Numbered from the stretch's first letter, positions 35,914 to 43,868 are shown. The stretch: DNA of 43,868 nucleotides from Methanoregula sp. UBA276 (GCA_002508495.1 DANA01000036.1:1-43868), one strand, 5' to 3'. The notes: generated by a model not told the origin, from the letters alone. A program made the numbers and translations.

Positions 35914-35932
35914 CAACTCCCCCCGGCGGCTT
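35914..35932. other. attR (provirus right attachment site)
   Basis: The bases TCCCCCCGGCGGCTT at 35918-35932 are identical to the tRNA-Thr 3' end at 19045-19059. Similarity continues for 13 further bases with four mismatches. It marks the right end of the provirus; the chromosome resumes after it. Confidence 0.85.
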
Positions 35933-36114
35933 GCAATCATCGAAGTCTCAACGATTTTCTGTTTTAAAATGAGAGCGATTGCAAATATCTCCTGATACGA
36001 GATTCGCCAAAAATGTGCAACGCAAAAAAGGTGCGATTAACCTGAAAAACTACGCACACTCCTGCCGGTACGGTGACGGGAACCGCGGTGTTGGCAGCAA
36101 TTTCCTTAAAACGT

Positions 36115-36420
36115 TTATTCAGAAAATGATCTGAAATGCCCATAGTTCTTATGAGCCTGTTCAATGGGCATAACATCGAGGATCTTAACCGTTTGATCCT
36201 CATCATAAATCCGGTAAAATGCGGTCCACGTCCTCCCGATGTGCAACCTGTACAGGACAAATCCATCCTTCAGGCATAATTTTTCTTTATCCCCCCGTTT
36301 CCCCGGATAAGGATTCTCCTTGAGCGATCCGAGCTTTTCCTTCGTGATTCTCCGGCTTTTCTCATCAAAGCTATTGATCTTATCGACCTGTTCCTGTTCG
36401 ATGAGAAGGTGAAACGTCAA
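36115..36420 (-). CDS. RelE/ParE-family toxin
   Basis: 101 residues from a TTG that overlaps the antitoxin stop (TTGA). The pattern is that of RelE-type mRNA interferases: a helix KINSFDEKSRRITKEKLGSL, then NPYPGKRGDKEKL, VLYRLHIGRTWTAFYRI, and a final strand VKILDVMPIEQAHKNYG. Key basic and aromatic residues (R, Y, H) of the active surface are present. RelE toxins cleave mRNA in the ribosome; family-level call only. It pairs with the upstream antitoxin, immediately outside attR. Confidence 0.85.
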   Translation of the reverse strand: MTFHLLIEQEQVDKINSFDEKSRRITKEKLGSLKENPYPGKRGDKEKLCLKDGFVLYRLHIGRTWTAFYRIYDEDQTVKILDVMPIEQAHKNYGHFRSFSE

Positions 36421-36611
36421 TCGTTGATCTCCGAGAGTGAAACAAACGTCCCTTCTTCCTCGATCCGCTTCATATCTGAAACAAGGCGCTCCTTTTTCCG
36501 AGCCTCCATCATCTCTTCTAAAAGCTCCGTGTAGGTTTGCCCCGCAGATCGCATCTCAGAAAGCTCCCTCCAGACCGGTTCGGCTACCGGTATCCGCTTT
36601 ACTGCAGGCAT
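36417..36611 (-). CDS. Antitoxin of RelE-like module
   Basis: 64 residues from the ATG at 36611 with AGGATC upstream. It opens MPAVKRIPVAEPVWRELSEM and continues AGQTYTELLEEMMEARKKER, typical of short archaeal antitoxins of the VapB/RelB kind; the C-terminal acidic helix would cover the toxin. The toxin gene overlaps by 4 bases. The pair likely represses its own promoter in 36612-36700. Confidence 0.75.
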   Translation of the reverse strand: MPAVKRIPVAEPVWRELSEMRSAGQTYTELLEEMMEARKKERLVSDMKRIEEEGTFVSLSEIND

Positions 36612-36968
36612 GATCCTATGATACACATGATAAATATGAATAATTTTGGATGTTCCTGTTTCCCTTTTGCACCATCTTCCCAGAGGATCTCGCCAAGAGC
36701 CCCGGGATTCGTGAGCATTCACTGCCTGAACGTGCGGATCTCATTGACTACCACACGGTATCCGGATATCCCGCATTCAAGGAATGAGCCGCTCTCCATG
36801 AGCATGGATGGTATGCTGGATGGGCGGGGATTGAGGATATTTTTCTGCCAGGACAGGGATTGGAAAAAATGGTCGTGGACTCTGCACGAAAATGGTTTTT
36901 TTCAAGGATTCATTGGAAAACTTTCTCGTTCCGGCCCAGGTTGTACACCACGGGGATTTTGTTCCAGA
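36612..36968. other. Intergenic region
   Basis: 357 bases with no supported gene. It must hold the promoter of the toxin-antitoxin pair and the 3' end of the thiM-thiE-phosphoesterase transcript; an A/T-rich TATA-like stretch (ataaatatg) lies near 36629-36637, about 20 bases before the antitoxin start. Confidence 0.35.
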
Positions 36969-37355
36969 TCATCCCTTCGCTTTCATAACCAGCCATTCCT
37001 TCTCCCCTGCCTTCCGGAACCGGACCAGCACATACTTTCCGCTAAATCGGGCACCATGAAGGACAACCTCGATCCGGTCATTGTCCCAGGCAAACGGTTC
37101 ATAGGTACCCTGGTCGGCAATGGCAACGACGCCTGCACCGTACTCGCCTTCAGGGATAGTCCCGGAAAAGGTGATGTAGGCAAGCTCGTGGTCTTCTACC
37201 GCGATGGCAAGCCTGCGTTCGCCGGCCAGTTCCGGCAGCCCTTTTGGCACCGCCCAGCTCTTCAGCACCCCGTCCCGCTCCAGCCGGAAATCATAATGGT
37301 GGTGTTTTGTCGCATGGTCGTGGAGCACGAATCGCGGGGGCCGGTTTTCGCTCAT
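36969..37355 (-). CDS. Stand-alone LigD-type 3'-phosphoesterase
   Basis: 128 residues. Family knowledge: this domain, usually part of bacterial ligase D, removes 3'-terminal ribonucleoside and phosphate groups from DNA ends before joining. Visible marks: FVLHDHATKHHHYDFRLE with the metal-binding His, Asp and Arg, LKSWAVPKG, VEDHELAYITFSG, and a TIPEGEYGAG turn. All key residues are kept and the length fits single-domain archaeal versions. Its ATG overlaps the thiE stop, so it is translated from the thiamine operon. No ligase or Ku gene is in the window. Confidence 0.9.
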   Translation of the reverse strand: MSENRPPRFVLHDHATKHHHYDFRLERDGVLKSWAVPKGLPELAGERRLAIAVEDHELAYITFSGTIPEGEYGAGVVAIADQGTYEPFAWDNDRIEVVLHGARFSGKYVLVRFRKAGEKEWLVMKAKG

Positions 37356-37990
37356 TGTCCCCGCTCCTGCCGGGCCTGCCGGATGATTCGTTTCAGGTCA
37401 CGGGCTGCCACGGTAATGTCCGGTGCCGAGACCACGGCAGATATTACGGCAACCCCCTCAGCCCCTGCACGTATGACGTCCCGGACGTTACCGGAATTGA
37501 TACCGCCAATGGCAAGGACCGGGATCTTCACCACTTCCCGGATCTTCCGGAGCCGGCCAAGACCATGTCCCGGCCCGGCATCAGCTTTTGATGGTGTCCC
37601 AAATACCGGACTGAGCGCAACATAGTCCGCCCCCTCCGCTTCAGCTTCAAGTGCTTCTGCTACGCTCCCGACCGAGACCCCGATGAGGAATCCCGCCGGA
37701 GCGAGCTGCCGGGCGATACCCGGGCCGATATCCTCCTGCCCGAGATGAACACCATCCGCCCCGCAGGCAAGGGCAACGTCCAGCCGGTCATTGACGATAA
37801 AAAGTGCTCCGGCGGGTTTTGTGATCGCCAGGATCTCCCGCCCGATACGGACGAGTTCCCTACAGCCGAGAACCTTGTCCCGGAGCTGGACGATGTCGGC
37901 CCCGCCCGCAACGGCCCGACGGGCAATCTCCTTATGCGAAAGTCCCCCCGCGAGCGCATCGTCCGTGATGACATAGAGGTCGTATGCCAT
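37352..37990 (-). CDS. thiE: Thiamine-phosphate synthase
   Basis: 212 residues. It joins hydroxymethylpyrimidine diphosphate and thiazole phosphate to thiamine phosphate. Visible marks of the TIM-barrel family: VQLRDK, LFIVNDRLDVAL, GADGVHLGQEDI, IGVSVGSVAEA, DYVALSPVFGTPSK, and PVLAIGGIN. Start at 37990 (MAYDLYVITDD) fits relatives; the open frame upstream to 38104 overlaps thiM. It follows thiM by 13 bases and its stop overlaps the phosphoesterase start. Confidence 0.94.
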   Translation of the reverse strand: MAYDLYVITDDALAGGLSHKEIARRAVAGGADIVQLRDKVLGCRELVRIGREILAITKPAGALFIVNDRLDVALACGADGVHLGQEDIGPGIARQLAPAGFLIGVSVGSVAEALEAEAEGADYVALSPVFGTPSKADAGPGHGLGRLRKIREVVKIPVLAIGGINSGNVRDVIRAGAEGVAVISAVVSAPDITVAARDLKRIIRQARQERGQ

Positions 37991-38003
37991 GGGATGGTAA
38001 TCT

Positions 38004-38804
38004 TCAGACCTTGGTGATCCGTGCCCCCCGGGCAAACGCCGCAGGAGTAAGCCCGGCCAGCTCATCGAACAGCGCGACTTTGAACGAGAGGGGCCCGCGT
38101 GCACCTACCGCAGCCCGTTCTCCGGCAAGGCCGAACGCTGCAAGGGCGGCAACCGATGCCTTGAACGGATCCTCGCAGGCTGCACAGAACACCCCGGTAA
38201 CCGAAGCGGCCATGCAGCCGGTACCCGAAATACTTCCCATGAGGGGATGGCCGTTCTCCACGAGCAGGGTGCGCTTTCCATCAGAAATGATATCCGTTGC
38301 ACCACTGACACTCACAACAAGCCGTGCAGACTTTGCATAGTCCTTGGCAATACCCGCAACATCCCCGGCAAGGCCATGCGAATCAACGCCCCGTACCTTC
38401 CCTGCGGCCCCGGCAAGAACGCCGATCTCACCGGCATTGCCCTTGAGGACAGCAATCTTTAGTTCGTCAAGCAGCCGCTGGACGGTTTCTGTCCGGAAAC
38501 GGGTTGCCCCCGCGCCGACCGGGTCGAGGATGACCGGGATCTGCCGCTCATTTGCCATGGTGCCGGCAAGGATCATGGAATCTACCTGCGCTGCATTCAG
38601 CGTCCCGATATTGAGGACGAGCGCACCGGCAACGGCTGCCATCTCCGCTACTTCTTCCGGCGCATCTGCCATGACCGGCGCTCCGCCGGCGCAGATCGTG
38701 ATATTCGCACAGTCATTGACCGTGACATAGTTCGTGATATGGTGAACGAGCGGGTGTTTCTCCCGCACGGTTTTCATAAGGTCAGTGAGTTCTTTCGATC
38801 GCAT
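38004..38804 (-). CDS. thiM: Hydroxyethylthiazole kinase
   Basis: 266 residues, normal length. It phosphorylates the thiazole alcohol for thiamine salvage. Visible marks: HHITNYVTVNDCANI, GGAPVMADAPEEV, LVLNIGTL, PVILDPVGAGA, LKGNAGEI, and the catalytic SGTGCMAAS with its Cys. The ATG at 38804 begins MRSKELTDLM; an upstream ATG at 38828 lacks a better site. It heads the thiM-thiE-phosphoesterase operon. I see no thiamine riboswitch in the 117-base leader. Confidence 0.95.
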   Translation of the reverse strand: MRSKELTDLMKTVREKHPLVHHITNYVTVNDCANITICAGGAPVMADAPEEVAEMAAVAGALVLNIGTLNAAQVDSMILAGTMANERQIPVILDPVGAGATRFRTETVQRLLDELKIAVLKGNAGEIGVLAGAAGKVRGVDSHGLAGDVAGIAKDYAKSARLVVSVSGATDIISDGKRTLLVENGHPLMGSISGTGCMAASVTGVFCAACEDPFKASVAALAAFGLAGERAAVGARGPLSFKVALFDELAGLTPAAFARGARITKV

Positions 38805-38920
38805 AGCAGTTCCTGGCAGTTCCGGCACCGGTTTTTAGCCGGAATAGCTGGTCAATTATTGGACGGCGGAGTATTAAAAACTGGTAATCTGGCGCTGCCA
38901 CAACTCCCTTGCTGCGCCGG

Positions 38921-41560
38921 TTATCGCGCCAGTTCCGCAACTGCTGCAAGGAAAAGATCGGCTTCCTCCGTTGTGTTGTACGGCCCGATACTTGCCCGTG
39001 CGGTCCCTTCTGCAAGACCGAGACGTTCCATGAGCGGCATGCAGCAGTGGTGGCCGGACCGGATCATGATATCCGCGGTCTCATCAAGGTGCCGGGCGAT
39101 CTCATGGGGGTGCCGGCCGGCAATCGTGAATGATATGACCCCGACACGGTCAGCCGGCTTTTTTGGAGCATATACCAAAACTCCGGGAAGTGCTGACAGG
39201 CCGGCGATAATCCGCTCCGTCAGGACCTCTTCATGGCATCGGATCCGGTCCATGCCGATTTTTTTGAGGTAATCAACGGCAACCCCAAGACCAATACCGC
39301 CGGCAATATTACCGGTCCCGGCCTCGTATTTCTGGTAGCCTTCAGCCGTTGTAAACAAAAAGCCGGATACGGATTCGACTGCCCCGCCGCCCAGCAGCAG
39401 GGGCTCGATGACCGGCTCTTTCATCCACAGGACTCCGGTCCCCGTGGGGGCGAGCATCTTATGACCTGAGAATGCGGCAAAATCGCACCCCAGCTCAGCG
39501 ACATCGACCGGCAGGTGGGGCACGGTCTGGGCCATGTCAACGAACAGGAGAGCTCCTTTCTCGTGGCAGATTTTTGCGATCTCCTTAATCGGGGTTATTA
39601 CCCCCAGCACGTTCGATGCATGCGTGACCGTGACCATCCGGGTGGTTTTGGTGATGGCAGCTTCCAGAGCGGTCAGGTCAAGAGAGTAATCATCCTGTAT
39701 CCCGACAACCTCAACATCGATCCCGGCCTTCCTGAGCCGGTACCATGGCAGGAGGTTGGAGTGGTGTTCGAGGATGGTCGTGACGATGCGGTCACCATTC
39801 CTGAACGGGAAGCCCTGCGCCACCATGTTGACGGACTCGGTGGTGCTTTTTGTGAAGACCACCGTCCCGCCCTTTCCGCAGATGAAATCCGCTACCTTCT
39901 CGTGGGCATGCCAGTACCGCTGGCTTGCTATCTGCGTGAGACGGTGGATGCCCCTGCCCACGTTGGCCCGGTAATTATGCTCGAACTCAACCAGCGAACT
40001 GACGACCGGTTCCGGCGAGAGGCTTGTCGCAGCGTTATCAAAGTAGATGACACTTGAAAGGAGCGGAAAGTCCCTGCGGACTGCATCCACATCGTACTCG
40101 CCGGCTCCATCCTGCTTCTCCGCCACACGGGGTTGTTGCGTCATTTTCGTACTGACCATCTCCTGTTTTTTGGATATCTTTCCTGTCGGTTTCAGCGTGA
40201 AGTCCGGGTTGACCGGAACGCCCTTATCACGGCAGAGTTCCCGCATCTTTGGCGGGAGGGCACGCCAGCGCCAGAGACCCCAGTCGTGATAGGGAGCAGG
40301 ATAGCCTTTCTTTTCTGCCCAGCGCTCCACAAATTCGTCCCACGGCCGGGCAAGGTCCGGGTGCGAACGCCGGATCATCTCGTACTCGCTCTCGAGCATA
40401 GCCGGGCAGAGGTAGCAGCCGATCCTCTCGATGCCCTGTTCGTACAGGGGATTTGTCGGGACTTCCTGCCACCAGAGGTAGAGGAAGACCTCAAGTGCCC
40501 GCCAGTTGCGGATGGGCGAGACATTGAGCTGGAGCGGGTTGTCCGGGTTCTGGCTCGTCTCTTCAAGGCCGGACCGGTTCCATGACTCATACCAGCGGTT
40601 TCCCTGGATTGTTACGCAGGGGCCGGTCTTTGCAAGATAGAGCTTGAGGGGGCGGAGCTTCTGGAACTTGCAGCACCAGCGGTTGTCCTTCCCGGGCGGG
40701 CCGGCTTTATTCACTGCCTGCCAGAAGTCCCCGGCACCGCTGACCATCTCAACACCCTCTGAACGGACAAAGGCAAGGGTCTCGGGAAACTCAAGCGTTG
40801 TATCGATGAAGAACGCGTTTGTAACCCCTGCCTTCCGGGCAAGGTGGAGCACCGCCGTGCTGTCCTTGCCGCCAGAGAACGAGACGTTGACGGTTGGCCG
40901 GTCCTTCATGTGCTGCCGGATTGTCCGGATGGCGTTTCGCTCAAGGTTCTTTAAGTGATAACGGTTCTTTTCAACTGCCACGTCCCAGCCGGGATCCGTC
41001 AGGGTCACGGGAACAACGGTATTGAGCTCTTTTACCTTTATCGCGTTGTCCCTGACCATCCCGGTCCCGTATTTTCCGCGGTACTTCACGATCACCATTC
41101 CGTCCGGAAACGGGGTCTTTAACGGGATCCGTTTACCACCGATCCGCCCCTGCTCTTTTCTTGCATCGGTGTGGATCTCCAGGTCAACGATCCCCCGGGT
41201 AACATGGCTGATGATAAACGGGAGCGCTTCGGGCGAGATGTCGAGCGCAAAGGTCCGGCTGACCACATCGAACGTCAGCCAGCCCAGCCGCCGGCCGTTC
41301 ATGATGACCAGTTCTGCCCGGTCAACGCCCCCGCTCTTGTTGAGGAGCAGGATCTTTGCAACCGGAACATCCCCGTACCGCTCCGCAAGGAGTTCCTGGA
41401 TAAGCCTGCGGTCGGCTGACAGTGCAGGGCGGACATCGAATGGCTGGAGGAGGTCTATCTTCTTCCCTTCCCTTCCGCACGCACAGCTCTTGGCAATCAG
41501 CGGGACATTGCAGGATTCGCACCAGTACAGGACCTTTTTTACCGGCGGTTCGCGGAACAC
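38921..41560 (-). CDS. Fusion: PAPS-reductase-like ATP-pyrophosphatase and cysteine desulfurase
   Basis: 879 residues from a GTG. Order: a zinc ribbon (CESC, CACG; 14-28), a PUA-like region (about 120-175), a PAPS-reductase/ATP-pyrophosphatase domain (about 205-450) with SGGKDS at 229-234 and cysteines at 296-297 and in CYLC (382-385), then a SufS/CsdA-type cysteine desulfurase (about 490-879). The latter has ATSLSP, SFTIAG, the PLP lysine in SGHKMLAP (K701) and catalytic Cys in SGHHCCMP (C839). Such a fusion would place sulfur release from cysteine beside an adenylating, RNA-binding-like enzyme, as in tRNA thiolation. Sulfate assimilation is the alternative. Confidence 0.88.
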   Translation of the reverse strand: MFREPPVKKVLYWCESCNVPLIAKSCACGREGKKIDLLQPFDVRPALSADRRLIQELLAERYGDVPVAKILLLNKSGGVDRAELVIMNGRRLGWLTFDVVSRTFALDISPEALPFIISHVTRGIVDLEIHTDARKEQGRIGGKRIPLKTPFPDGMVIVKYRGKYGTGMVRDNAIKVKELNTVVPVTLTDPGWDVAVEKNRYHLKNLERNAIRTIRQHMKDRPTVNVSFSGGKDSTAVLHLARKAGVTNAFFIDTTLEFPETLAFVRSEGVEMVSGAGDFWQAVNKAGPPGKDNRWCCKFQKLRPLKLYLAKTGPCVTIQGNRWYESWNRSGLEETSQNPDNPLQLNVSPIRNWRALEVFLYLWWQEVPTNPLYEQGIERIGCYLCPAMLESEYEMIRRSHPDLARPWDEFVERWAEKKGYPAPYHDWGLWRWRALPPKMRELCRDKGVPVNPDFTLKPTGKISKKQEMVSTKMTQQPRVAEKQDGAGEYDVDAVRRDFPLLSSVIYFDNAATSLSPEPVVSSLVEFEHNYRANVGRGIHRLTQIASQRYWHAHEKVADFICGKGGTVVFTKSTTESVNMVAQGFPFRNGDRIVTTILEHHSNLLPWYRLRKAGIDVEVVGIQDDYSLDLTALEAAITKTTRMVTVTHASNVLGVITPIKEIAKICHEKGALLFVDMAQTVPHLPVDVAELGCDFAAFSGHKMLAPTGTGVLWMKEPVIEPLLLGGGAVESVSGFLFTTAEGYQKYEAGTGNIAGGIGLGVAVDYLKKIGMDRIRCHEEVLTERIIAGLSALPGVLVYAPKKPADRVGVISFTIAGRHPHEIARHLDETADIMIRSGHHCCMPLMERLGLAEGTARASIGPYNTTEEADLFLAAVAELAR

Positions 41561-41666
41561 ACTGAACTAATGGGCCGTAAGAAAAGATAAGCGAAACTCT
41601 TCAGTACCAAAAAAAAGACGAGAGATATTTGAACTGGTGCACCCTATGTGGTTAGTGAGTAACAGA

Positions 41667-42779
41667 ATGATTGGGACGATGAAAGAGGACGACTGTGAGA
41701 TTCCGGGCCCCCTGTGGCGTGTTCTCACTGAACCCCACCCGGTCAAGCTGGCCCTGCTTGTCCTTTTCGGGCTCATTCTGGAGATCTATATTCACTTTTT
41801 CCTTGGGGTTGCCATTGTTTATACCCATTTCTTTTACCTCATCATTGTCATCGCCGGTCTCTGGTACGGCCGGCGGGCAATCTGGATCGCGCTTTTCTTT
41901 GGCGGCATCCACATCGCGGTTACGGACATCCTCTCCGGGTTCATCACCCACGACTCGCTCATCCGGGCGCTGATGTTCTGCGTGGTGGCATTCGTGGTTG
42001 GGACGATTGCCGAGCAGCTTCGTTGTTACCAGATTCGCCTGCTCCGGCAGAACAAGGAACTGCTGGCACTCAACGACCACCTGCATGACAGCAACGAACA
42101 GCTGGAGATGGCACGGGCATCGTATGCAACAGCGAACCGGAAACTCAACCTCCTCTCCAGCGTGACCCGCCATGACATCAGGAACCAGCTGACTGCCCTG
42201 CTTGGGTACATCGGTCTTCTGAAGCACCAGGCGGAGGACCCGGCCCTTCATGCACTGGTGGAGAAGGAGGAGCAGGTTGCACAAAAGATTGTCCGTCAGG
42301 TAGATTTTACCAAAAACTACGAGGAACTGGGGGTAAAGGCCCCCGTCTGGCAGGACGTGGCCCAAAGTGTCAGTACGCTCACGTCAGCTATGCCGTCCGG
42401 CCTTGTCCGGATAACCACTGACTTTGACGGACTCGAAGTCTATGCCGATCCCCTGCTTGAGAAAGTCTGGGAGAACCTAATTGACAACTCGATCCGGCAT
42501 GGCGAGCGGGTAACGACAATTTCTTTTACCTATGTCTCGTCCCCGGACAATGCCACAACGATCGTGTACGAGGACGATGGTGCCGGGATTGACAAGACAG
42601 ACAAAGAGAAGATCTTTGAGCGGGGATACGGGAAAAACACCGGTCTTGGCCTCTTCTTGATCCGGGAGATCCTGGCGATCACCGCAATCAGCATCAGGGA
42701 ATGCGGGACGCCCGGAAAAGGGGCACGGTTCGAGATCCTGGTCCCGGACGGGAAGTACCGCTTCCCCGGAAATTCCTGA
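41667..42779 (+). CDS. Membrane histidine kinase
   Basis: About 370 residues; the start is uncertain (GTG 41637, ATG 41646, 41667 or 41679). Four membrane helices (LALLVLFGLILEIYIHFF, then FFYLIIVIAGLWYG and two more) precede a coiled coil (NKELLALNDHLHDSNEQLE). The phosphoacceptor helix is SVTRHDIRNQLTALLGYI, and the ATPase domain has the N box ENLIDNSIRHG, G1 DDGAGID, and G2 GLGLFL. It autophosphorylates His on sensing an unknown, probably membrane signal. No response regulator is adjacent. It is divergent from the fusion gene and followed by the aminotransferase after 49 bases. Confidence 0.88.
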   Translation: MIGTMKEDDCEIPGPLWRVLTEPHPVKLALLVLFGLILEIYIHFFLGVAIVYTHFFYLIIVIAGLWYGRRAIWIALFFGGIHIAVTDILSGFITHDSLIRALMFCVVAFVVGTIAEQLRCYQIRLLRQNKELLALNDHLHDSNEQLEMARASYATANRKLNLLSSVTRHDIRNQLTALLGYIGLLKHQAEDPALHALVEKEEQVAQKIVRQVDFTKNYEELGVKAPVWQDVAQSVSTLTSAMPSGLVRITTDFDGLEVYADPLLEKVWENLIDNSIRHGERVTTISFTYVSSPDNATTIVYEDDGAGIDKTDKEKIFERGYGKNTGLGLFLIREILAITAISIRECGTPGKGARFEILVPDGKYRFPGNS

Positions 42780-42828
42780 AAAATAGTTCCCACGTATTTA
42801 TTTTCATGGACGCGCAACCGGAAACGGT

Positions 42829-43868
42829 ATGAAGCATGCCAGGTCAGGTATCGGCAGGTCCGGGAAAGGGGCGAGCGCAAGGACATATTTTTCCGTCAAC
42901 CCGTCCCGCGCGGATTCCTTCACCGAATCTGTTATCCGGGAGATGACCCGGCTTGCCCTTGCCCATGATGCCATCAACCTTGCACAAGGGTTCCCGGACT
43001 TCCCCTGCCCTCCCGAGCTCAAGGAAGCTGCCTGTGCATCGGTCACCTGCGATCATAACCAGTACGCCATAACCTGGGGTGCAAAGGAGCTGCGCCACGC
43101 CCTTGCAGCCCGGGTCGCAAAGTTCAATGGCATGGACCTTGATCCGGAGAGCGAGATAACGGTCACCTGCGGGTCGACCGAGGCGATGATGGCATCCATG
43201 CTCGCCCTCATCCAGCCGGGTGATGAGGTGATCGTGCCGGAACCATTTTACGAAAATTACGGCCCCGACACGCAGATCTCCGGTGCCGTGCCGCGCTACG
43301 TCCCGCTTGCACCCGATTTCTCCATCGATGAAGAGGCCATGAAACGGGCGTTTACCAAAAAGACGCGGGCAGTGATCCTCAATACCCCCAACAACCCGAC
43401 CGGAAAAATCTTCACAAAACCGGAGCTGGCGTTCATTGCCGACCTCTGCATCGACCACAACGCGGTGGCGATCACGGATGAGATCTACGAGCATATCATC
43501 TATGATGGGCACAAGCACGTATCGATCGGGTCACTTGACGGCATGCACGACCGGACGATCACCATCGGGAGTTTCTCCAAGACCTACAGCGTGACCGGCT
43601 GGCGGGTCGGGTATGCCCTTGCCGATGCAGCGATCAGCTCCCGGATCCGCAAGATCCACGACTTTTTGACCGTCGGCGCCCCGGCGCCGCTCCAGCAGGC
43701 CTGCGTTACTGCCCTGAACCTGCCGGACAGGTACTATACGGAGCTGGCGGCTGAGTATGACCGAAAGCGGATGATCCTCTATAATGGCCTGAAGAAGGCG
43801 GGGTTTGCCTGCGATCTCCCCGAGGGGGCATACTATATCTTCACCGATATCTCGGGTTTTGGCATGGA
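42829..43868 (+). CDS. PLP-dependent aminotransferase, class I/II (cut by window end)
   Basis: Partial: 346 codons, still open at 43868; full relatives have about 380-400. From the ATG at 42829: INLAQGFPDFPCP, STEAMMASMLALIQPGDEV, PEPFYENYG, NTPNNPTGKIF, TDEIYEHIIYDG, and the PLP lysine in SFSKTYSVTGWRVGY. These match fold-type I aminotransferases of the aspartate/aromatic group, with the archaeal members often annotated as aspartate or glutamine-dependent methylthio-oxobutyrate transaminases. Substrate cannot be chosen from sequence alone. The N terminus has about 20 extra basic residues before the family start, so a later start is possible. Confidence 0.9.
   Translation, partial: MKHARSGIGRSGKGASARTYFSVNPSRADSFTESVIREMTRLALAHDAINLAQGFPDFPCPPELKEAACASVTCDHNQYAITWGAKELRHALAARVAKFNGMDLDPESEITVTCGSTEAMMASMLALIQPGDEVIVPEPFYENYGPDTQISGAVPRYVPLAPDFSIDEEAMKRAFTKKTRAVILNTPNNPTGKIFTKPELAFIADLCIDHNAVAITDEIYEHIIYDGHKHVSIGSLDGMHDRTITIGSFSKTYSVTGWRVGYALADAAISSRIRKIHDFLTVGAPAPLQQACVTALNLPDRYYTELAAEYDRKRMILYNGLKKAGFACDLPEGAYYIFTDISGFGM

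Larger units (their letters stand above)
19045..35932. mobile_element. Integrated provirus, probable double jelly-roll (PRD1-like) type
   Basis: 16.9 kb bounded by direct repeats of the tRNA-Thr 3' end, with an integrase next to attR. The gene set is viral: an A32-like packaging ATPase next to a probable double jelly-roll capsid gene, many small membrane proteins, an HUH replication protein, ribbon-helix-helix regulators, and a long chain of tiny overlapping genes. There is no terminase, portal, protease or tail gene, so it is not a tailed virus. All hallmark genes are intact, so it may still be inducible. Known relatives in kind are the TKV4 and Methanococcus voltae proviruses. Confidence 0.85.

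Noticed and set aside
19045..35932. Tailed virus (caudovirus) provirus
   Set aside because: No terminase, portal, capsid protease, tail tube, tape measure with tail genes, or baseplate proteins; the ATPase is of the FtsK/HerA type, not terminase.
36537..37625. 362-codon open frame on the plus strand
   Set aside because: It lies opposite the antitoxin, phosphoesterase and thiE genes, which have clear homology; it is an antisense shadow of G/C-rich coding DNA.
38805..38920. Thiamine (TPP) riboswitch upstream of thiM
   Set aside because: The conserved CUGAGA-type elements are absent in the leader and the spacer is short.

Overview
The window reads as a chromosomal segment of a methanogenic archaeon, most likely order Methanomicrobiales (Methanoregula-like), carrying one integrated virus. 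This placement is an inference. It rests on archaeal families (a DUF5612 ACT protein, a COG1665 nucleotidyltransferase, a DUF3795 zinc protein, an Mrp/NBP35 carrier, a GH57/DUF3536 enzyme), tRNA genes without encoded CCA, TATA-type promoters, and Thr/Pro-rich surface proteins with C-terminal membrane anchors.

Left chromosome (1-19,058). This part holds surface or membrane proteins, an Mrp/NBP35 Fe-S carrier, a PEBP-family protein and an HD-domain dNTPase-like protein. A signalling pair follows: a winged-helix/FHA protein upstream of a membrane Ser/Thr kinase with an extracellular beta-helix. Then come tRNA-Gly(CCC), an ACT protein, a Sua5/YrdC enzyme, a nucleotidyltransferase, two copies of a G/C-rich palindromic repeat, a Cas4-like protein without CRISPR, a large GH57 protein, a DUF3467 protein and tRNA-Thr(CGU).

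Provirus (about 19,045-35,932; 16.9 kb). The 3' end of tRNA-Thr is repeated at 35,918-35,932 (15 bp identical; 27 of 32 bp in an extended comparison), 60 bp beyond a tyrosine integrase. I see no terminase, portal or tail genes. The late block, on the minus strand from 28,022 to 19,166, has a FtsK/HerA (A32-like) packaging ATPase, a 37-residue membrane protein, a probable double jelly-roll major capsid protein, a 773-residue Ala-rich membrane protein with a fusion-peptide-like N terminus, several small membrane proteins, and a tandem pair of paralogous structural (spike-like) proteins. The early block (33,586-29,272, minus) is a chain of very small genes, many overlapping by 1-4 bases, leading to a 600-residue HUH-type rolling-circle replication protein. 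Two divergent ribbon-helix-helix regulators flank a short region with palindromic operators, probably the lysogeny switch. Together this suggests a tailless, probably membrane-containing, icosahedral virus of the PRD1/adenovirus lineage that replicates by rolling circle. It is the most interesting system in the window.

Right chromosome (35,933-43,868). This part has a RelE-like toxin-antitoxin pair next to attR, a thiM-thiE-LigD-phosphoesterase cluster, an unusual fusion of a PAPS-reductase-like ATP-pyrophosphatase with a cysteine desulfurase, a membrane histidine kinase, and a class I aminotransferase cut by the window end.
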